Shown here one piece after another: positions 5,657 through 6,866 of a DNA stretch of 6,866 nt. The DNA is from Candidatus Aenigmatarchaeota archaeon (GTDB lineage Archaea; EX4484-52; B79-G9): positions 1-6,866 of the forward strand of contig JAGLIP010000042.1 of NCBI GenBank assembly GCA_023142905.1, in the 5' to 3' direction. How positions within the stretch are numbered: the stretch's first letter is position 1; each line of letters opens with the position of its first letter. The position numbers and the translations under genes were made by a program. The notes below the pieces were generated by a model that was not told where the DNA came from, searched no databases, and saw only the letters and a list, made by a program, of their open reading frames with translations.

Positions 5657-5675
5657 CTTACACTAAGTTAACTTA
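5654..5675. repeat. Three TAACTTA half-sites at the DUF373 promoter (candidate operator)
   Basis: TAACTTA occurs at 5654-5660 and again at 5669-5675, with the inverted copy TAAGTTA at 5664-5670. The last two form a perfect 12-bp palindrome (5664-5675), and the first two an inverted repeat with a three-base spacer. The copies at 5654 and 5669 are 15 bp apart. The group overlaps the upstream edge of the TATA box, where a bound protein would interfere with or assist TBP/TFB. Binding by a regulator is inference. Confidence 0.4.
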
Positions 5676-5809
5676 TCCTTTGCGATTAATAGAAGTTTTG
5701 GCTTAACCAAAATTTGGATGGAGAAATCTGTAAGGGTTTATAGTTTTTTAATCCATGTTAAGTTCTTTTTCCCTATGAAACCCAAGAAAATTGAAAATTT
5801 TTCGGGCGC

Positions 5810-5828
5810 AAAAAATCTTTGATTTTTT
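5810..5828. repeat. Short AT-rich hairpin, AAAAAATC/GATTTTTT
   Basis: Eight perfect pairs (5810-5817 with 5821-5828) around a TTT loop. On either strand the transcript would end in a U- or A-rich arm, so it could act in transcript ending downstream of the radical SAM gene, but it lies about 140 bases past that stop codon. Function unknown; chance is possible in AT-rich DNA. Confidence 0.3.
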
Positions 5829-5967
5829 CGTGTGTGGGAAAATTTCGTCAGAAAAGCAGAATTTAAATTCCAATCAATTCAAGGCAAAACCGAGATTATA
5901 TTTCCGAAAAACCAGGGATTTGAGATTTTCTCTTTTTAATCTGATACAATACATAAGAGCATTAATT

Positions 5968-6855
5968 TTAAATTAATTTTATCATCTCTTTAGGTTTCCT
6001 TAATAATTTTAAAGGATTTTGAGTTGCTCCTGCCAGACATCCACAATTAGAGCAGTCTAAACCTGTAAAACATCTTCTTGTTTTCCATGAAACATCAAAG
6101 TGTAGTGCTTCATCGCCCCAATGACAAAAACCAATATGATTTGGAAACTCATACCATTTTATCATTGATTTTGTTAAAAGGAAATGATTAGGATATTTTG
6201 ATTTTACCCTTCTTAATTCCTTAATAATCAATTTTCTTTCTTTCTTTCCTATAAATAAATTACTTTTTTCTCCGATTGTCGGGGTATAAATATTGCAAAC
6301 GACACCCCTAAAACCATTTTCTTTAGCTATCTTAACAACATTTTCAAGTTCTCTATAATTATCTTTATTTAGGGTCATATTGATAACAACACGCGTATCT
6401 CCTTTATAGTTATCTATTATTTTAGAATAAACTCCTTTACCTCTAATTGAATCATTAGTTTTCTGACCGCCATCTAATGAAATGAACAAAAGATGATTAA
6501 AGTTACTAGAAATTCTAAGAGTTCCATTAGTAATTATATGGATAAATGGAAATATTTTGTCTGCAAGCATAAGTACATCTTTTCTAAGTGCGGGTTCACC
6601 ACCCACCAACAGGATGAACCTTACACCGTTTTTATGAAGATCATTGAATCTTTTCCCCCACACTTCAAGTGGTAATTCCTTTGATTTAAAGTCTTTTTTG
6701 CCATTGAAGTGATAACAATGTTTACACCTAAGATTACAATTATCCGTCACATCAACTTCAGCAAAATACTTAGTACCAAATATTTTTCTCTTTATGTCTA
6801 AAATAATTAGATATGGCAATAAATATATTTTTTGCATAATGTTATCTTTTTGCAT
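5968..6855 (-). CDS. Radical SAM protein with cysteine-rich C-terminal tail
   Basis: A 295-residue radical SAM enzyme. C40-x3-C44-x2-C47 (in DNCNLRCKHCYHF) binds the catalytic 4Fe-4S cluster and GGEP (85-88) contacts S-adenosylmethionine; IITNGT (107-112) and ISLDGG (125-130) are typical core strands. The tail carries C244, C262, C268, C271 and C273, with the ending DCSNCGC (267-273), suggesting a SPASM-like site for an additional iron-sulfur cluster. The N-terminus (about 8-20) is hydrophobic. Substrate is unknown: no partner enzyme or obvious precursor peptide is beside it, and genes upstream lie outside the window. Only 11 bases precede the ATG at 6855. An ATATAACAT stretch there would suit leaderless initiation at the second ATG (6837), giving 289 residues. 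Lines hand-counted within the gene average about 30% GC, against about 45% in the antiporter genes. Confidence 0.88.
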   Translation of the reverse strand: MQKDNIMQKIYLLPYLIILDIKRKIFGTKYFAEVDVTDNCNLRCKHCYHFNGKKDFKSKELPLEVWGKRFNDLHKNGVRFILLVGGEPALRKDVLMLADKIFPFIHIITNGTLRISSNFNHLLFISLDGGQKTNDSIRGKGVYSKIIDNYKGDTRVVINMTLNKDNYRELENVVKIAKENGFRGVVCNIYTPTIGEKSNLFIGKKERKLIIKELRRVKSKYPNHFLLTKSMIKWYEFPNHIGFCHWGDEALHFDVSWKTRRCFTGLDCSNCGCLAGATQNPLKLLRKPKEMIKLI

Positions 6856-6866
6856 AAATGTTATAT

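Larger units (their letters stand above)
5627..5967. other. Non-coding region between the DUF373 and radical SAM genes
   Basis: 341 bases without a convincing gene. Contents: the DUF373 promoter and half-sites (5647-5675); a hairpin of nine pairs with one G-U, 5693-5701 with 5707-5715, loop CTTAA; a hairpin AAAAAATC/GATTTTTT with a three-base loop (5810-5828); a 12-bp palindrome GAATTTAAATTC (5859-5870); and an 8+1+8 AT-only inverted repeat spanning the radical SAM stop codon (5961-5977). A plus-strand open frame at 5791-5976 starts with TTG, has no ribosome site and a composition expected of AT-rich non-coding DNA. I see no recognisable RNA gene. Confidence 0.5.

Noticed and set aside
5791..5976. 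Plus-strand 61-codon open frame beside the radical SAM gene, considered as a peptide substrate
   Set aside because: It starts with TTG, has no ribosome site or clear promoter, spans a hairpin and its composition (Lys, Phe, Asn, Leu) is what AT-rich DNA gives by chance; no leader or core pattern seen.
5968..6855. Radical SAM gene as the partner of the AMMECR1-family protein (AmmeMemoRadiSam set)
   Set aside because: It is about 1.7 kb away with a tRNA and DUF373 between, no Memo-family gene is present, and its cysteine-rich tail and motif context differ from what I know of that partner.
1..6866. CRISPR array, insertion sequence or phage genes
   Set aside because: No regularly spaced direct repeats, terminal inverted repeats with a transposase, or phage-like proteins are visible.

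Overview
The window looks like a piece of an uncultured archaeal genome with moderately low GC. Four things point to Archaea: a tRNA gene carrying introns with bulge-helix-bulge splice sites and an encoded CCA; a DUF373 membrane protein, a family known mainly from archaea; an AMMECR1-family protein of the archaeal stand-alone type; and TATA-like boxes about 26-30 bp upstream of several start codons. No ribosomal or other marker gene is present, so I cannot name the lineage.

Bases 1-3509 hold eight tightly packed minus-strand genes for the membrane part of an Mrp/Mnh-type cation/proton antiporter. In transcription order they are E, F, G, a DUF4040 (MbhD-like) subunit, an MbhE-like subunit, B, C and D. 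The last gene runs off the left edge. There is no large MrpA; its C-terminal part is represented by two small separate genes. This is the order of the first eight genes (mbhA-H) of the Thermococcales membrane-bound hydrogenase. The window ends before it is clear whether a hydrogenase, an Mbs-like module, a further antiporter subunit or nothing follows. Most neighbours overlap by 1-4 bases or are 1-3 bases apart, so translational coupling is likely.

Bases 3510-3742 are an AT-rich spacer carrying the likely antiporter promoter. The minus-strand AMMECR1-family gene lies at 3743-4309. A 47-bp divergent promoter region separates it from a plus-strand tRNA-Val(UAC) gene at 4357-4529. That tRNA gene is the most striking item here. 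It has two introns, a 51-nt one in the D loop and a 45-nt one at the canonical 37/38 position, and it only folds as a tRNA if both are removed.

The minus-strand DUF373 membrane protein (4565-5626) converges on the tRNA gene. Its TATA box is overlapped by three TAACTTA half-sites. A 341-bp non-coding stretch (5627-5967) with several short inverted repeats follows. Last is a minus-strand radical SAM protein (5968-6855) with a cysteine-rich tail; it is noticeably more AT-rich than the antiporter genes.

Functionally, the antiporter operon is the only clear multi-gene unit. The AMMECR1, tRNA, DUF373 and radical SAM genes each appear to be transcribed on their own. I see no transposase, CRISPR array or phage gene.
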